A stretch of 18,786 nt of DNA from Galbitalea sp036499165 (GTDB taxonomy: Bacteria > Actinomycetota > Actinomycetes > Actinomycetales > Microbacteriaceae): the NCBI GenBank assembly GCA_036499165.1, contig DASYEE010000169.1, forward strand, positions 1 through 18,786. The letters run 5' to 3'. Position 1 is the stretch's first letter. The number at the start of each line of letters is the position of its first letter. Below, one piece after another: positions 1 through 7,235 of the stretch. The notes below the pieces were generated by a model. That model was not told the origin of the DNA, did no database searches, and saw only the letters and a program-made list of their open reading frames with translations. The position numbers were made by a program, and so were the translations under genes.

Positions 1-31
1 CGCCCCTCACCCTGAGATTGCAATGCACCGG

Positions 32-796
32 CTAGGCATTGTTGATCCGGAACACTTCAATGAACAGCACCAGGTCGGCCGCCGAATGCAGGACGATTGA
101 TGCGAGGAGGCCGTACCGGCGGTGGCACCAAAGCGCCGCACAGGCAAAAGCCGCCGTGACAACCAGACCGGGGATTCCGACCGGAGTGCCGTTCAGATGG
201 GCCAAACCAAAAGACCCTGCCTGAACTGCATAGGTGACCGCCACTGGCCACTGCGCTTGGGTTTCGAGTAGGGCACCTCGCCAGAGAATTTCCTCCCCGA
301 ACGCGTTTGCAAGTGCAAGTGCCGCGATCGTGATGCCAACGAGCCAGACTGGATACTGAATTCCGCGAGCCACGAAGCCGGCGGGTGGCTGCACTGCCGT
401 GAGCACCGCCGCAAGAGTTCCGCACGCGCATCCAGCCATAGTGAACAACGCCATTGGCCGGAGCGAAATCGGGCGGAGCAACGTCAACACCCGCGACCGC
501 ACGGTTTGAGCGTGGTCAGGCCATACCGTCCATACGATTCCAACGACCTCTGGCATGAGTATCCATGGCAGGCCTGCCGCGACGCCTGTCGTAAGAATCA
601 CAACCATTGCGCGTAAACGTGCTCCCACGGCCACGACGAGGGCGGTGCCTGCGGCAGTCAGAAGGACTGGAAGGATCGCCCGGAATCCGAGACCAACACC
701 GAGAAATACGGCAAGTACGTAGGGTTGCCCAGCGGTCCTCGCAACCAGCGGAATCGTCCAACCGTCGACTATGCGAAGGACACGGGAAGGCCTCAC
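32..796 (-). CDS. CPBP (CAAX/Abi) family intramembrane metalloprotease
   Basis: This 254-residue, very hydrophobic protein has several membrane segments (about residues 25-60, 65-95, 115-135, 148-166, 185-200, 208-225, 230-250). The three CPBP motifs are visible: EEILWRG (E168, E169, R173), FGLAH (H200) and HSAAD (H237, D241). In this family the two Glu and two His residues form the metal/proteolytic site in the membrane. Known members process prenylated proteins, bacteriocin-related peptides or anti-sigma factors; the substrate here cannot be told. The start is GTG at 794-796, overlapping the TGA of the upstream gene by four bases (GTGA), so the two genes are probably translationally coupled. 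The function call is firm at family level only. Confidence 0.88.
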   Translation of the reverse strand: MRPSRVLRIVDGWTIPLVARTAGQPYVLAVFLGVGLGFRAILPVLLTAAGTALVVAVGARLRAMVVILTTGVAAGLPWILMPEVVGIVWTVWPDHAQTVRSRVLTLLRPISLRPMALFTMAGCACGTLAAVLTAVQPPAGFVARGIQYPVWLVGITIAALALANAFGEEILWRGALLETQAQWPVAVTYAVQAGSFGLAHLNGTPVGIPGLVVTAAFACAALWCHRRYGLLASIVLHSAADLVLFIEVFRINNA

Positions 797-1239
797 GCAC
801 GCTTCGCTAGATCGCCGAACTGAGCCACCAGCTTGCCGCCCAGTAGCCAGCCGACGCGGCCAAAGGCGTCTGTTCCTGGCTCGAGCAATCCGTTGAATCG
901 GTCGTACTCGTAGGCCTCAGGCCAACCGTGATTCACCACATCCATCACATGATCTTGCAGGCGCGATGCGAGTTCGATGGAAAGCGAAGCCGCCCCACCC
1001 TCGACGGTGAAGACGCTGCCCGCGACGATCGCAATGTACGGCGCAGACCTGTCGAACCCCTCGACCGTTACGTCATCGAAGTCGAACACTCCCGAACCCG
1101 TAACCCATTGTCTCCGAGTTGTATCGAACACACCTAGCCGCGGGGCCTCGTCCAACACCGTTAGGGCGTCGGCCTGCAGGGCTGCGATGAGATCGTCAAA
1201 TAATCCGCCGCCGTCAGCGAACCCGGTTGCCGTAGTCAT
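793..1239 (-). CDS. Hypothetical protein coupled to the CPBP protease
   Basis: I do not recognise this family. The product is about 148 residues, acidic, with no signal peptide or membrane segment, so it is probably cytoplasmic. Its middle reads like alternating beta strands (residues 35-80), followed by a helix rich in conserved-looking residues (IELASRLQDHVMDVVNHGWPEA in part) and a hydrophobic turn (VGWLLGGK). A GTG at 1240-1242 directly precedes the ATG at 1237-1239; either could be the start, and no strong Shine-Dalgarno is seen. The gene overlaps the downstream CPBP gene by four bases, and the lipoprotein gene upstream ends only about 35 bases away, so all three may be co-transcribed. 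Coding status rests on the overlap arrangement and an uninterrupted frame. Confidence 0.6.
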   Translation of the reverse strand: MTTATGFADGGGLFDDLIAALQADALTVLDEAPRLGVFDTTRRQWVTGSGVFDFDDVTVEGFDRSAPYIAIVAGSVFTVEGGAASLSIELASRLQDHVMDVVNHGWPEAYEYDRFNGLLEPGTDAFGRVGWLLGGKLVAQFGDLAKRA

Positions 1240-1273
1240 CACGGGCCCCAGCCTAAGTTGGCAGACATAACTC

Positions 1274-1681
1274 TCACGCGATCGTGCATTGAAGTGAGAA
1301 CGATAGCTTTATCCTGTCGCCCCGCAACACGGTGCCGTTGATCTTCAAGATCTTTCCCGAGTACTTCAGCGCGCGGGCAGCCGACAGAGAACCGTGGGGG
1401 GCATAGAGCTGTCTCTTTCCATCGATTTTCGTACCGTTCGCATACACATTGACGACGTACTGCGTGCCTGAGTACTTCGCATTCGGGTAAGTGCCCCACG
1501 CGATGCTCTGCCCGCGACCCCATTGCTGCACGGAGAACCGCCCAAACTGAGAGTCCACGGTATAGGACGGTGAACATGGCCTCAAAGGGGCGGTAATTTC
1601 ACCCACGCAACCCGACAGGCTTGCTATTAGGGCTGCCGCGAGTAACATCCCTGCGACCGACCAGCTCCGCCTCCTGAACAT
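1274..1681 (-). CDS. Small hypothetical lipoprotein
   Basis: The product is 135 residues. It has a classic type II signal peptide: basic start MFRRR, hydrophobic core (GMLLAAALIA) and lipobox LSGC, with the lipidated Cys at residue 25. It should therefore be anchored on the outer face of the cytoplasmic membrane. The mature part is basic and rich in beta-prone stretches (for example QYVVNVYANGTKIDGKRQLY), with a Cys near the C-terminus that may pair with Cys34. The family is not recognised. The reading frame stays open upstream to 2041, but the start at 1681 is chosen because the signal peptide begins there and GGAAGGGG lies seven bases ahead. It may be the first gene of the minus-strand group running to position 32. 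Confidence 0.75.
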   Translation of the reverse strand: MFRRRSWSVAGMLLAAALIASLSGCVGEITAPLRPCSPSYTVDSQFGRFSVQQWGRGQSIAWGTYPNAKYSGTQYVVNVYANGTKIDGKRQLYAPHGSLSAARALKYSGKILKINGTVLRGDRIKLSFSLQCTIA

Positions 1682-1986
1682 GCCGTACCCCTTCCAATAA
1701 CGGGCACGCGCCCACCCATCGGCAAGCTCAATGCCCTTACCTAAAAGATGAGTCGGGGTCCGATTTATAACGCGACGGATTGACCTTTCTTTCCCCAGCC
1801 GCTCGCGATTACATCGCGGCGATACGGCTCCCCCACCTGACTCAGGCGAGTTATGCGCAGGGACAAGAATCAGGTCGTGGTTTTGCGCCGCATTCAGCGC
1901 AAGCCCCCACGTTTCGCAACCCGCGTACAGGGTGAGGGGCAGCAGATTGCCCTTCCGCGATCGTGGGAAGGGCGATCTGGCGCCCC
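1682..1986. other. 305-base intergenic stretch without a gene
   Basis: This stretch lies between the lipoprotein start and the hydrolase stop. It holds the lipoprotein Shine-Dalgarno (about 1689-1696), an AT-rich minus-strand block around 1762-1770 (TTATAAAT) that could be a -10 region but has no convincing -35, and the large hairpin listed separately. An open frame crosses it in continuation of the lipoprotein, but its composition (Arg/Pro-rich) and lack of a ribosome site argue against coding. Confidence 0.5.
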
Positions 1987-1990
1987 TCAC
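1932..1990. repeat. Large imperfect inverted repeat, possible terminator or mobile repeat
   Basis: Two 25-base arms (1932-1956 and 1966-1990) match as inverted copies at 22 of 25 positions around a 9-base loop; one of the three differences is a G-T wobble on one strand. The arm ends are GTGAGGGGC and GCCCCTCAC. The hairpin begins exactly at the hydrolase stop codon (1987-1989, minus strand). It could end the hydrolase transcript, but no T-run follows on either strand, so a dispersed intergenic repeat or a Rho-dependent/attenuating hairpin is equally possible. Confidence 0.6.
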
Positions 1991-2796
1991 CGTTGGGGTG
2001 AGTGGGTGAGGGCGCGGACGGCGGCGAGGGTGAGCTGCCACGAGGGGTGGTGGATGTCGATGACATCGAAGTGGTCGCCGTCGAACGTCTCGAGGGTGGC
2101 CGGCTGGCCGGCACGGAGGGCGGCCGCGAGATACGCCTCGCTCTGACTGACGGGGACCACGTCGTCGCCGGTCCCGTGGATGAGCCGCACCGCGCGGTCG
2201 GCGACGGGATGCTCGGCCGGGCTCGCGGTGTCGTAGCGCTCGGGCACCTCGTCGGATGTCCCGCCGAGGAAGTTCGCGACCGCCCGGCGACCGAGGTTGT
2301 CGCGCTCCGCCAGCCGGAGGTCGAGCACGCCGGCAAGACTCACCGCGCCCGCAATCGGCAGGCCCAGGGCGCCAGCCGCGCTCTCGCCCAAAGCCCAGAC
2401 CGCGAGGTGCCCGCCAGCGCTGTGGCCGACCGTCACGACTTTGCCGAGCTGCAGCCCGGGCGCAGCGTCCGAAACCGTGGCCAGCAGGTCGATCGCTGCG
2501 GCGACATCCTGCAGGGTCTCCGGCCAGCCACCACGAGCGCCCATCGCCCGGTACTCGACCTGCCAGGTGGTGTACCCGAGACGCGCAAACTCACGCGCCA
2601 TGGGCGTCGGGCCCTCGAAGTAGGTGGGGTCGTAGCGCCAGTAACCGCCGTGGATGAGGATGACCGTCCCGAGCGGGTCGCCCCCAGCAGCCCCGTCACC
2701 GGCGGCCCGGTGCAGGTCGACAAACTGGAGCGGGTCGGGCCCGTAGGTGAAGCGCTGCGCTGATTCCACGCCCCCAGCGTATGCCCGCGCCTCCAT
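1987..2796 (-). CDS. Alpha/beta hydrolase, kynurenine formamidase-like
   Basis: This 269-residue serine hydrolase resembles the kynurenine formamidase/BD-FAE esterase group. Visible landmarks are the oxyanion motif HGGYW (residues 49-53), the nucleophile elbow GHSAGG with Ser126, the acid in HGTGDDVVP (D211 or D212), and the final His in GDHFD (H242). There is no signal peptide, so it is cytoplasmic. The substrate is unknown: arylformamide is possible, but no tryptophan-degradation genes are nearby. ATG at 2796 is preferred over an in-frame TTG at 2814 because the TTG lies inside operator sequence. A TTGACA/GACAAT promoter ends six bases before the ATG, implying a leaderless transcript. It is divergent from the gntR-lldD operon and shares its control region, suggesting a linked role. 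Confidence 0.85.
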   Translation of the reverse strand: MEARAYAGGVESAQRFTYGPDPLQFVDLHRAAGDGAAGGDPLGTVILIHGGYWRYDPTYFEGPTPMAREFARLGYTTWQVEYRAMGARGGWPETLQDVAAAIDLLATVSDAAPGLQLGKVVTVGHSAGGHLAVWALGESAAGALGLPIAGAVSLAGVLDLRLAERDNLGRRAVANFLGGTSDEVPERYDTASPAEHPVADRAVRLIHGTGDDVVPVSQSEAYLAAALRAGQPATLETFDGDHFDVIDIHHPSWQLTLAAVRALTHSPQR

Positions 2797-2825
2797 TGCC
2801 AGATTGTCTAACAACCTGTTAGATT
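2796..2825 (+). promoter_or_regulatory. Predicted promoter of the gntR-lldD operon
   Basis: TTGCCA (2796-2801) and TAGATT (2820-2825) are separated by 18 bases and give a start near 2832, leaving about 32 bases before the regulator's ATG. It is interleaved with the divergent hydrolase promoter, so the two cannot easily fire together. Confidence 0.4.
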
Positions 2826-2830
2826 GTCAA
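2803..2830 (-). promoter_or_regulatory. Predicted promoter of the alpha/beta hydrolase (leaderless)
   Basis: On the minus strand a perfect -35 TTGACA (2825-2830) and a -10-like GACAAT (2803-2808) are separated by 16 bases. The expected start point, about seven bases past the -10, falls on the A of the ATG at 2796. No Shine-Dalgarno is present, consistent with leaderless translation, which is common in actinobacteria. Both hexamers overlap the operator boxes. Confidence 0.5.
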
Positions 2831-2834
2831 ACAG
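2804..2834. promoter_or_regulatory. Twin FadR/FCD-type operator boxes
   Basis: TTGTCTAACAA (2804-2814) fits the TNGTNNNACNA pattern known for FCD-type GntR regulators exactly, and TTGTCAAACAG (2824-2834) fits all but the last position. They sit in a 13-base direct repeat (2801-2813 and 2821-2833, 12 of 13 identical) spaced 20 bases, about two helical turns. A perfect inverted repeat TCTAACA-ACC-TGTTAGA (2807-2823) bridges them. They cover core elements of both divergent promoters, so the adjacent GntR protein is the likely ligand-responsive binder. Confidence 0.65.
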
Positions 2835-2863
2835 TCGAGTCGAAGACGATTGGAGGCCACAAC

Positions 2864-3511
2864 ATGCAGCAGACCGTGTCGACGGTGCTCCCGAGCGCCA
2901 TCTACGACGATCTTCGCGCGCGCATCCTCTCCCAGTCCGACCCGAGCGGAACCACCTTCACCGAGTCCGCCGTCGCCCTACAGTTCGGCGTCGCCCGCCC
3001 CACCGCGAAGATGGCCATCGAGCGGCTCGTGGGCGAGGGTCTTCTTCGTCGCGAAGCACATCAGGCCGCCCGTGTGCCCGAGCTCCGCCGGGACGACATC
3101 ATCGACCTGTGCGACACCCGCGCCGTGATCGAGGGTGCGGCGCTCGCTCGTCTTGCCTCCGCGGGCACCATCCCGGCCGAGGCGCTCGCAGCACACCACC
3201 AACTGCAGGCGGGCACCGACGCGTACGCCCAGCTCGACATCACCTTCCACCGAGCCCTCGTAACCGGCCAGTCCAGCGCCCGGCTGGTGCGCATGCACTC
3301 CCTGCTCATGGGCGAGATCGAGCTCTGCATCGGACAGGTGCAGGCCAACCACCTGCGCACCGCAAAGGATGTGGCGGCCGAGCACCAGGGGATCCTCGAT
3401 GCCGTGACGGCGGGCGACTCCGCACTCGCCGAACGCCTCACCCGCGAACACATCCTTGAGTCGCGCGAACGACTCCTCACCCACTACGACTCGAAGGCGG
3501 CAACGACATGA
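2864..3511 (+). CDS. GntR-family regulator, FCD (FadR) subfamily
   Basis: The product is 215 residues. Residues 8-72 form a winged helix-turn-helix (recognition part GVARPTAKMAIERLVGEGLL), and residues 76-205 an all-helical FCD ligand domain. Likely metal-binding residues of FCD proteins are seen as D125, H129, H174 and H196. Such regulators usually respond to carboxylic acids such as lactate or glycolate, which fits the two oxidoreductase genes downstream. The frame is open upstream to 2747, but ATG 2864 is chosen: TGGAGG lies seven bases before it and the upstream part would run through the promoter. It overlaps the next gene by ATGA. It probably represses both itself and the divergent hydrolase through the twin boxes at 2804-2834. 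Confidence 0.9.
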   Translation: MQQTVSTVLPSAIYDDLRARILSQSDPSGTTFTESAVALQFGVARPTAKMAIERLVGEGLLRREAHQAARVPELRRDDIIDLCDTRAVIEGAALARLASAGTIPAEALAAHHQLQAGTDAYAQLDITFHRALVTGQSSARLVRMHSLLMGEIELCIGQVQANHLRTAKDVAAEHQGILDAVTAGDSALAERLTREHILESRERLLTHYDSKAATT

Positions 3512-4431
3512 CTATCACCCTCGCGCTCCCCGACCAGGAGACATCCGACCGCCTGCGCGGAAGGCTCGGCGACCGCCTCGACAGCGCCGTGGATGTCGTG
3601 ATCTGGCGGGCGGGCGACGCACCTCTCGATCTCCCCATCGACCTCCTCGTGCTGCCCTACGTCGTCAAGTACGAACTGCTCGCGGGGCTCACGGGCGAGG
3701 TTCGCTACGTGCAGAGCCAGGCGCTCGGGTACGACGGCGTCACCGACCACCTCCCCGCTGGCGTTTCGTTCTGCAACGCGGTCGGCGTGCACGAGGCCCC
3801 GACCGCAGAACTCGCGATCACACTCACCCTGGCGAGCCAGCGCGGCTGGCCCCAGGTCGGCCGCAACCAGGTCGCCGAGAGCTGGGATCGCTTCACCTAC
3901 CCCGGCCTCATCGGCGCCCGCGTGCTGCTCATCGGCGTTGGCGGCATCGGCCGCGAGGTCGAGCGCCGCCTGGCTGGCTACGAGGTCGAACTCACCCGTG
4001 TCGCGCGCAGCGCCCGCGACGGCATCCACGCGATCTCCGAGCTGCCGGCCCTCCTCCCCGACGCCGACATCGTGATCCTCGCCGTGCCGCTCAGCGACGA
4101 GACCACCGGCCTTGTCGACGGAGCGTTCCTCGACCTGCTCCCCCACGGCGCCCTCGTCGTCAACGTCTCGCGCGGCCGCATCATCGACACGGATGCCCTG
4201 GTCGAGCACGTCCGGTCGGGTGCGGTGCGAAGCGCGCTGGATGTCGTCGATCCAGAGCCGCTGCCCGCCGGGCATCCGCTCTGGTCGTTGCCGGGCTCCC
4301 TCATCAGCCCACACCTCGGCGGCAGCGTGCAGAGCATGCCGAGCCGCATCGACCCGCTCATCGTCCGCCAGGTGGACCGGCTCATCGCCGGCCAGAAGCC
4401 CGACCACATCGTCATCGAAGGAACCAAATGA
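3508..4431 (+). CDS. NAD(P)-dependent D-isomer 2-hydroxyacid dehydrogenase
   Basis: This 307-residue cytoplasmic dehydrogenase would interconvert a D-2-hydroxyacid and a 2-oxoacid. The Rossmann motif GVGGIG is at 143-148. The catalytic triad of the family is present: Arg222 in NVSRGRIID, Glu250 in DPEPLP and His269 in ISPHLGG. The N-terminal domain is somewhat short and divergent, so substrate (lactate, glyoxylate/hydroxypyruvate or a larger acid) cannot be assigned. The ATG overlaps the regulator's stop by four bases and its own stop overlaps the lldD start likewise, so the three genes form one coupled operon. Together with LldD it could channel both stereoisomers of a hydroxy acid through a shared 2-oxoacid; that is inference. 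Confidence 0.88.
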   Translation: MTITLALPDQETSDRLRGRLGDRLDSAVDVVIWRAGDAPLDLPIDLLVLPYVVKYELLAGLTGEVRYVQSQALGYDGVTDHLPAGVSFCNAVGVHEAPTAELAITLTLASQRGWPQVGRNQVAESWDRFTYPGLIGARVLLIGVGGIGREVERRLAGYEVELTRVARSARDGIHAISELPALLPDADIVILAVPLSDETTGLVDGAFLDLLPHGALVVNVSRGRIIDTDALVEHVRSGAVRSALDVVDPEPLPAGHPLWSLPGSLISPHLGGSVQSMPSRIDPLIVRQVDRLIAGQKPDHIVIEGTK

Positions 4432-5657
4432 AACGCCACTTCCCGCGGCCGCACGACCTCGCGCCGCTGATGAAGTTCAAGAAGCCCGAGCTCAACGCGA
4501 AGAAGCGCAGGCTCGACGGCGCGCTCACCATCTGGGACCTCCGCAGGATCGCCATGAAGCGGACCCCGACCGCCGCGTTCGACTACACCGAGGGCGCAGC
4601 CGAGGCCGAGATCTCGCTGGCGCGGGCGCGCCAGGCGTTTGAGGACATCCAGTTCAACCCCGGAATCCTGCGGGATGTCTCAAAAGTTGACACCTCGTCG
4701 ACCGTCCTCGGTGCTCCCGTCGCCCTGCCGTTCGGAATCGCCCCGACGGGCTTCACCAGGATGATGCAGGCGGAGGGCGAGATCGCCGGCGCCGGCGCTG
4801 CTGCCGCGGCCGGCATCCCGTTCTCGCTCTCGACCATGGGCACGACCGCGATCGAGGACGTGAAGGTGGCGAACCCGAACGGTCGCAACTGGTTCCAGCT
4901 GTACATGTGGAAGGACCGGGATCGCTCGATGGCGCTCGTCGATCGGGCCGCCGCTGCAGGCTTCGACACGTTGCTCGTCACGGTCGACGTCCCGGTCGCC
5001 GGTGCTCGCCTGCGCGACAAACGAAACGGTTTCTCAATCCCGCCGCAGCTCACCCTCGGCACCGTGATCAACGCCATCCCCCGCCCGGAGTGGTGGATCA
5101 ACTTCCTCACGACAGAGCCGCTCGCGTTCGCATCGCTCGACCGCTGGTCTGGCACGGTCGGCGAGCTGCTCGACACCATGTTCGACCCGACCGTCACGTT
5201 CGACGACCTTGCCTGGATCAAGGAGCAGTGGCCAGGAAAGCTCGTCGTGAAGGGCGTCCAGAACGTGGATGACGCCAAGAGGCTCGCAACCATGGGCGTC
5301 GACGCGATCACGCTGTCGAACCACGGCGGCCGCCAGCTCGACCGTGCACCCATCCCATTCCACCTCCTGCCGCGGGTCGTCAAAGAGGTCGGACACGACA
5401 TGGAAGTCCACCTCGACACCGGCATCATGAGCGGCGCAGACATTGTCGCGGCCATGGCTCTCGGCGCGAAGTTCACGATGATCGGTCGCGCCTACCTCTA
5501 CGGCCTGATGGCGGGCGGGCGCGAGGGCGTCGACCGCACCATCGGCATCCTGTCCGAGCAGATCACCCGCACCATGCGCCTCCTCGGCGTCACAAGCCTG
5601 GCCGAGCTCGAACCCGGTCACGTTACTCAACTGCAGCGGCTCATTCCGCGCGGCTGA
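4428..5657 (+). CDS. lldD: FMN-dependent L-lactate dehydrogenase (lldD2 type)
   Basis: The product is 409 residues, the usual size of quinone-linked actinobacterial LldD, oxidising L-lactate to pyruvate at the membrane face with FMN. Long stretches match my memory of Mycobacterium tuberculosis LldD2, for example ALTIWDLRRIA (32-42), PFGIAPTGFTR (101-111) and DTGIMSGADIV (330-340). Active-site residues of the alpha-hydroxyacid oxidase family are visible: Tyr159 in FQLY, Lys275 in VVKG, His299 and Arg302 in SNHGGRQ, and Arg354 in IGRAYLYG. The same frame is open back to 3456, but ATG 4428 is the start: it overlaps the previous stop (ATGA), follows GAAGGA, and the family's N-terminus begins here. 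A close relative acting on another L-2-hydroxyacid is the main alternative. Confidence 0.92.
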   Translation: MKRHFPRPHDLAPLMKFKKPELNAKKRRLDGALTIWDLRRIAMKRTPTAAFDYTEGAAEAEISLARARQAFEDIQFNPGILRDVSKVDTSSTVLGAPVALPFGIAPTGFTRMMQAEGEIAGAGAAAAAGIPFSLSTMGTTAIEDVKVANPNGRNWFQLYMWKDRDRSMALVDRAAAAGFDTLLVTVDVPVAGARLRDKRNGFSIPPQLTLGTVINAIPRPEWWINFLTTEPLAFASLDRWSGTVGELLDTMFDPTVTFDDLAWIKEQWPGKLVVKGVQNVDDAKRLATMGVDAITLSNHGGRQLDRAPIPFHLLPRVVKEVGHDMEVHLDTGIMSGADIVAAMALGAKFTMIGRAYLYGLMAGGREGVDRTIGILSEQITRTMRLLGVTSLAELEPGHVTQLQRLIPRG

Positions 5658-5664
5658 GTTGCAC

Positions 5665-5700
5665 GCGGGGAGCAGCACTGTGGTGGTTGCTCCTCCCCGC
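5665..5700 (+). terminator. Hairpin after lldD, probable terminator
   Basis: GCGGGGAG (5665-5672) pairs with CTCCCCGC (5693-5700), extended past one mismatch by AGCA/TGCT, around a 10-base loop. It begins eight bases after the lldD stop. No U-run follows, as is common for actinobacterial terminators. Confidence 0.6.
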
Positions 5701-5749
5701 TATTCGAGAGCCCCTGGACGAGGCCACCGGCGTGTTGCACGCTGAGGGT

Positions 5750-5977
5750 ATGGCAAAGATCGAGCACTTTGAGATTCCCGCCGACGATGTCGCGCGTGCC
5801 CAGACCTTCTACGGTGGCGTGTTCGGGTTCTCGTTCGATAAGCGGGATGACGAAAACGTCATGATTCGACCGGGCGAGGGAGGGATTGGCGGCGACATTC
5901 ACAAACGTTCCGAGGACCCGGAGGGCGACGTCATCGGCGTCTACGAGACCTCACGCTCACAGCCACCCGCGAGTTAG
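5750..5977 (+). pseudogene. VOC/glyoxalase-fold protein with internal deletion
   Basis: The product is 75 residues against about 115-130 for the family. The N-terminal half is typical VOC (KIEHFEIPADDVARAQTFYGGVFGFSF, quoted in part). After GGIGGDIHKR the sequence jumps directly to SEDPEGDVIGVYE, the motif that normally lies near the C-terminus and carries the last metal-ligand Glu. The segment that usually links them, about 40-45 residues with the second beta-alpha module (VDDLDATLAKVEAAGG-like, then PGVGWFA-like), is missing in frame. The gene therefore looks like a decayed or miniaturised copy rather than a simple C-terminal truncation. The Shine-Dalgarno is poor (GAGG only two bases before ATG); frame is open upstream to 5687. 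A functional mini-protein cannot be excluded. Confidence 0.6.
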
Positions 5978-5982
5978 TGGAA

Positions 5983-6005
5983 AGGTGCGCGTGATCGCGC
6001 ATCCT
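5983..6005. terminator. Short hairpin between convergent genes
   Basis: TGCGCG (5986-5991) and CGCGCA (5996-6001) pair around TGAT, extended by AGG/CCT past a one-base bulge. It fills the gap between the VOC stop and the ECF42 stop and could serve both strands. There is no T-run, so support is modest. Confidence 0.4.
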
Positions 6006-7231
6006 CAGGCGCACAGCTGACCGCGCCGGCGGTCGAGATACGCGGCCTCGGCGGGGTTGCCGGCCAGCTCGATTGCGCGGTCGTACGCGGCGCGGGAGTC
6101 GTCGCTGCGGCCCAGTCGCCGCAGCAGGTCTGCGCGGGTGGCATGGAACGCGTGGTAGTCGTCGAGCGCACCAGCGAGGCGGTCGACGATCGCGAGCGCG
6201 ACATCCGGGCCGTCGAGTTCTGCGACCGCGATCGCCCGATTCATCGCAACGATCGGCGATGCATCGAGCGTAACGAGCTGATCGTAGAGCGCGACGACCT
6301 GCGACCAGTCGGTGTCGCGCATGTCGCGCGCAGACGTGTGGACGGCGTTGATCGCCGCGAGCACCTGGTACCGGCCGGGAGCCAGTCCTGTTGCCAGTCG
6401 CTCTCGAACCAGCGCGTGTCCCTCTCCGATCATGGCGGCATCCCATGCAGCGCGATCCTGCTCGTCGATGGGCACCAGCTCGCCTCCGGCCGACATCCGG
6501 GCCGGGCGACGCGCATCGATGAGCAGCATGAGAGCGAGCAGGCCGACCGCCTCGCCGTCGTCCGGCAACAACTCCCGGACCAGGCGCGTGAGCCGGATCG
6601 CCTCGGCCGTCAGGTCGCTCCGGATGGGATCGGTGGTCGGCCCGGTCGCCAGGTAGCCCTCGTTGAAGACGAGATAGAGGACGGCAAGTACTCCCTCGAC
6701 GCGGTCGGGCAGATCCTCCGCGGATGGCACCCGGAACGGGATCCCGGCCTGCCTGATCTTGACCTTCGCGCGGGTGATCCGGCGTTCCATGGCCCCGTCC
6801 TGCACGAGAAACGCCCGCGCAATTTCGGGGACGGTGAGCCCGCCGACCATCCGCAGCGTCAGCGCCATCCTGCTCTCCATCGCAAGCGCGGGATGCGCGC
6901 ACGTGAAGACCAGTCGCAGCCGGTCATCGTCGATCGCGCCGGTGGGCTCGGGGGGATCGTCGTCGAACACCAGCCCAGCCTCCCTCTGCTTTCCGTCGCG
7001 CTTCGCCTCGCGGCGGATCCTGTCGATCGCCTTGCGGTTCGCCGTGGTCGTCAGCCACGCGCCGGGGTTCGGCGGCACGCCGTCGGTGGGCCATCGTTCG
7101 ACGGCGATCGCGAACGCTTCGCCAGCAGATTCCTCTGCGATGTCGAGGTCGCCGAACCGTCGGTTCAGGGAAGCGACCACCTGTGCCCACTCCTTGCGGT
7201 GGGCACGGATGATCGCCTCCCGGACATCCAT
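6005..7231 (-). CDS. ECF42-family RNA polymerase sigma factor
   Basis: The product is 408 residues, about twice a usual ECF sigma factor. Region 2 spans about 8-75 (AEESAGEAFAIAVERWP, PGAWLTTTANRKAIDRIRR) and region 4 about 105-160 (ALTLRMVGGLTVPEIARAFLV, then MERRITRAKVKIR). The long C-terminal extension (about 170-408) carries the DUF6596 signature (YLVFNEGYLA 186-195, DARRPAR 239-245) and TPR-like helices. This architecture, plus the adjacent DGPF gene, is diagnostic of ECF42, whose extension replaces a classical anti-sigma factor in control. The ATG at 7231 is preceded by an in-frame GTG at 7234; the upstream gene ends one base before that GTG, so the pair is an operon. Confidence 0.93.
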   Translation of the reverse strand: MDVREAIIRAHRKEWAQVVASLNRRFGDLDIAEESAGEAFAIAVERWPTDGVPPNPGAWLTTTANRKAIDRIRREAKRDGKQREAGLVFDDDPPEPTGAIDDDRLRLVFTCAHPALAMESRMALTLRMVGGLTVPEIARAFLVQDGAMERRITRAKVKIRQAGIPFRVPSAEDLPDRVEGVLAVLYLVFNEGYLATGPTTDPIRSDLTAEAIRLTRLVRELLPDDGEAVGLLALMLLIDARRPARMSAGGELVPIDEQDRAAWDAAMIGEGHALVRERLATGLAPGRYQVLAAINAVHTSARDMRDTDWSQVVALYDQLVTLDASPIVAMNRAIAVAELDGPDVALAIVDRLAGALDDYHAFHATRADLLRRLGRSDDSRAAYDRAIELAGNPAEAAYLDRRRGQLCA

Positions 7232-7235
7232 CACG

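Noticed and set aside
1..31. The short string CGCCCCTCA at 1, 1981 and about 7617 as a repeat family
   Set aside because: Nine bases is too short in GC-rich DNA; only the longer match between the left edge and the 1932-1990 hairpin was kept as a hint.
1682..2041. Extension of the lipoprotein frame to 255 residues
   Set aside because: It would bury the signal peptide in mid-protein, skip a good ribosome site and read through the large hairpin and the hydrolase 3' end.
3456..5657. A 733-codon open frame that would extend lldD far upstream
   Set aside because: The upstream part is Arg/Pro-rich, lies in another frame of the dehydrogenase gene and resembles nothing; lldD has a clear start at 4428 with an ATGA overlap.
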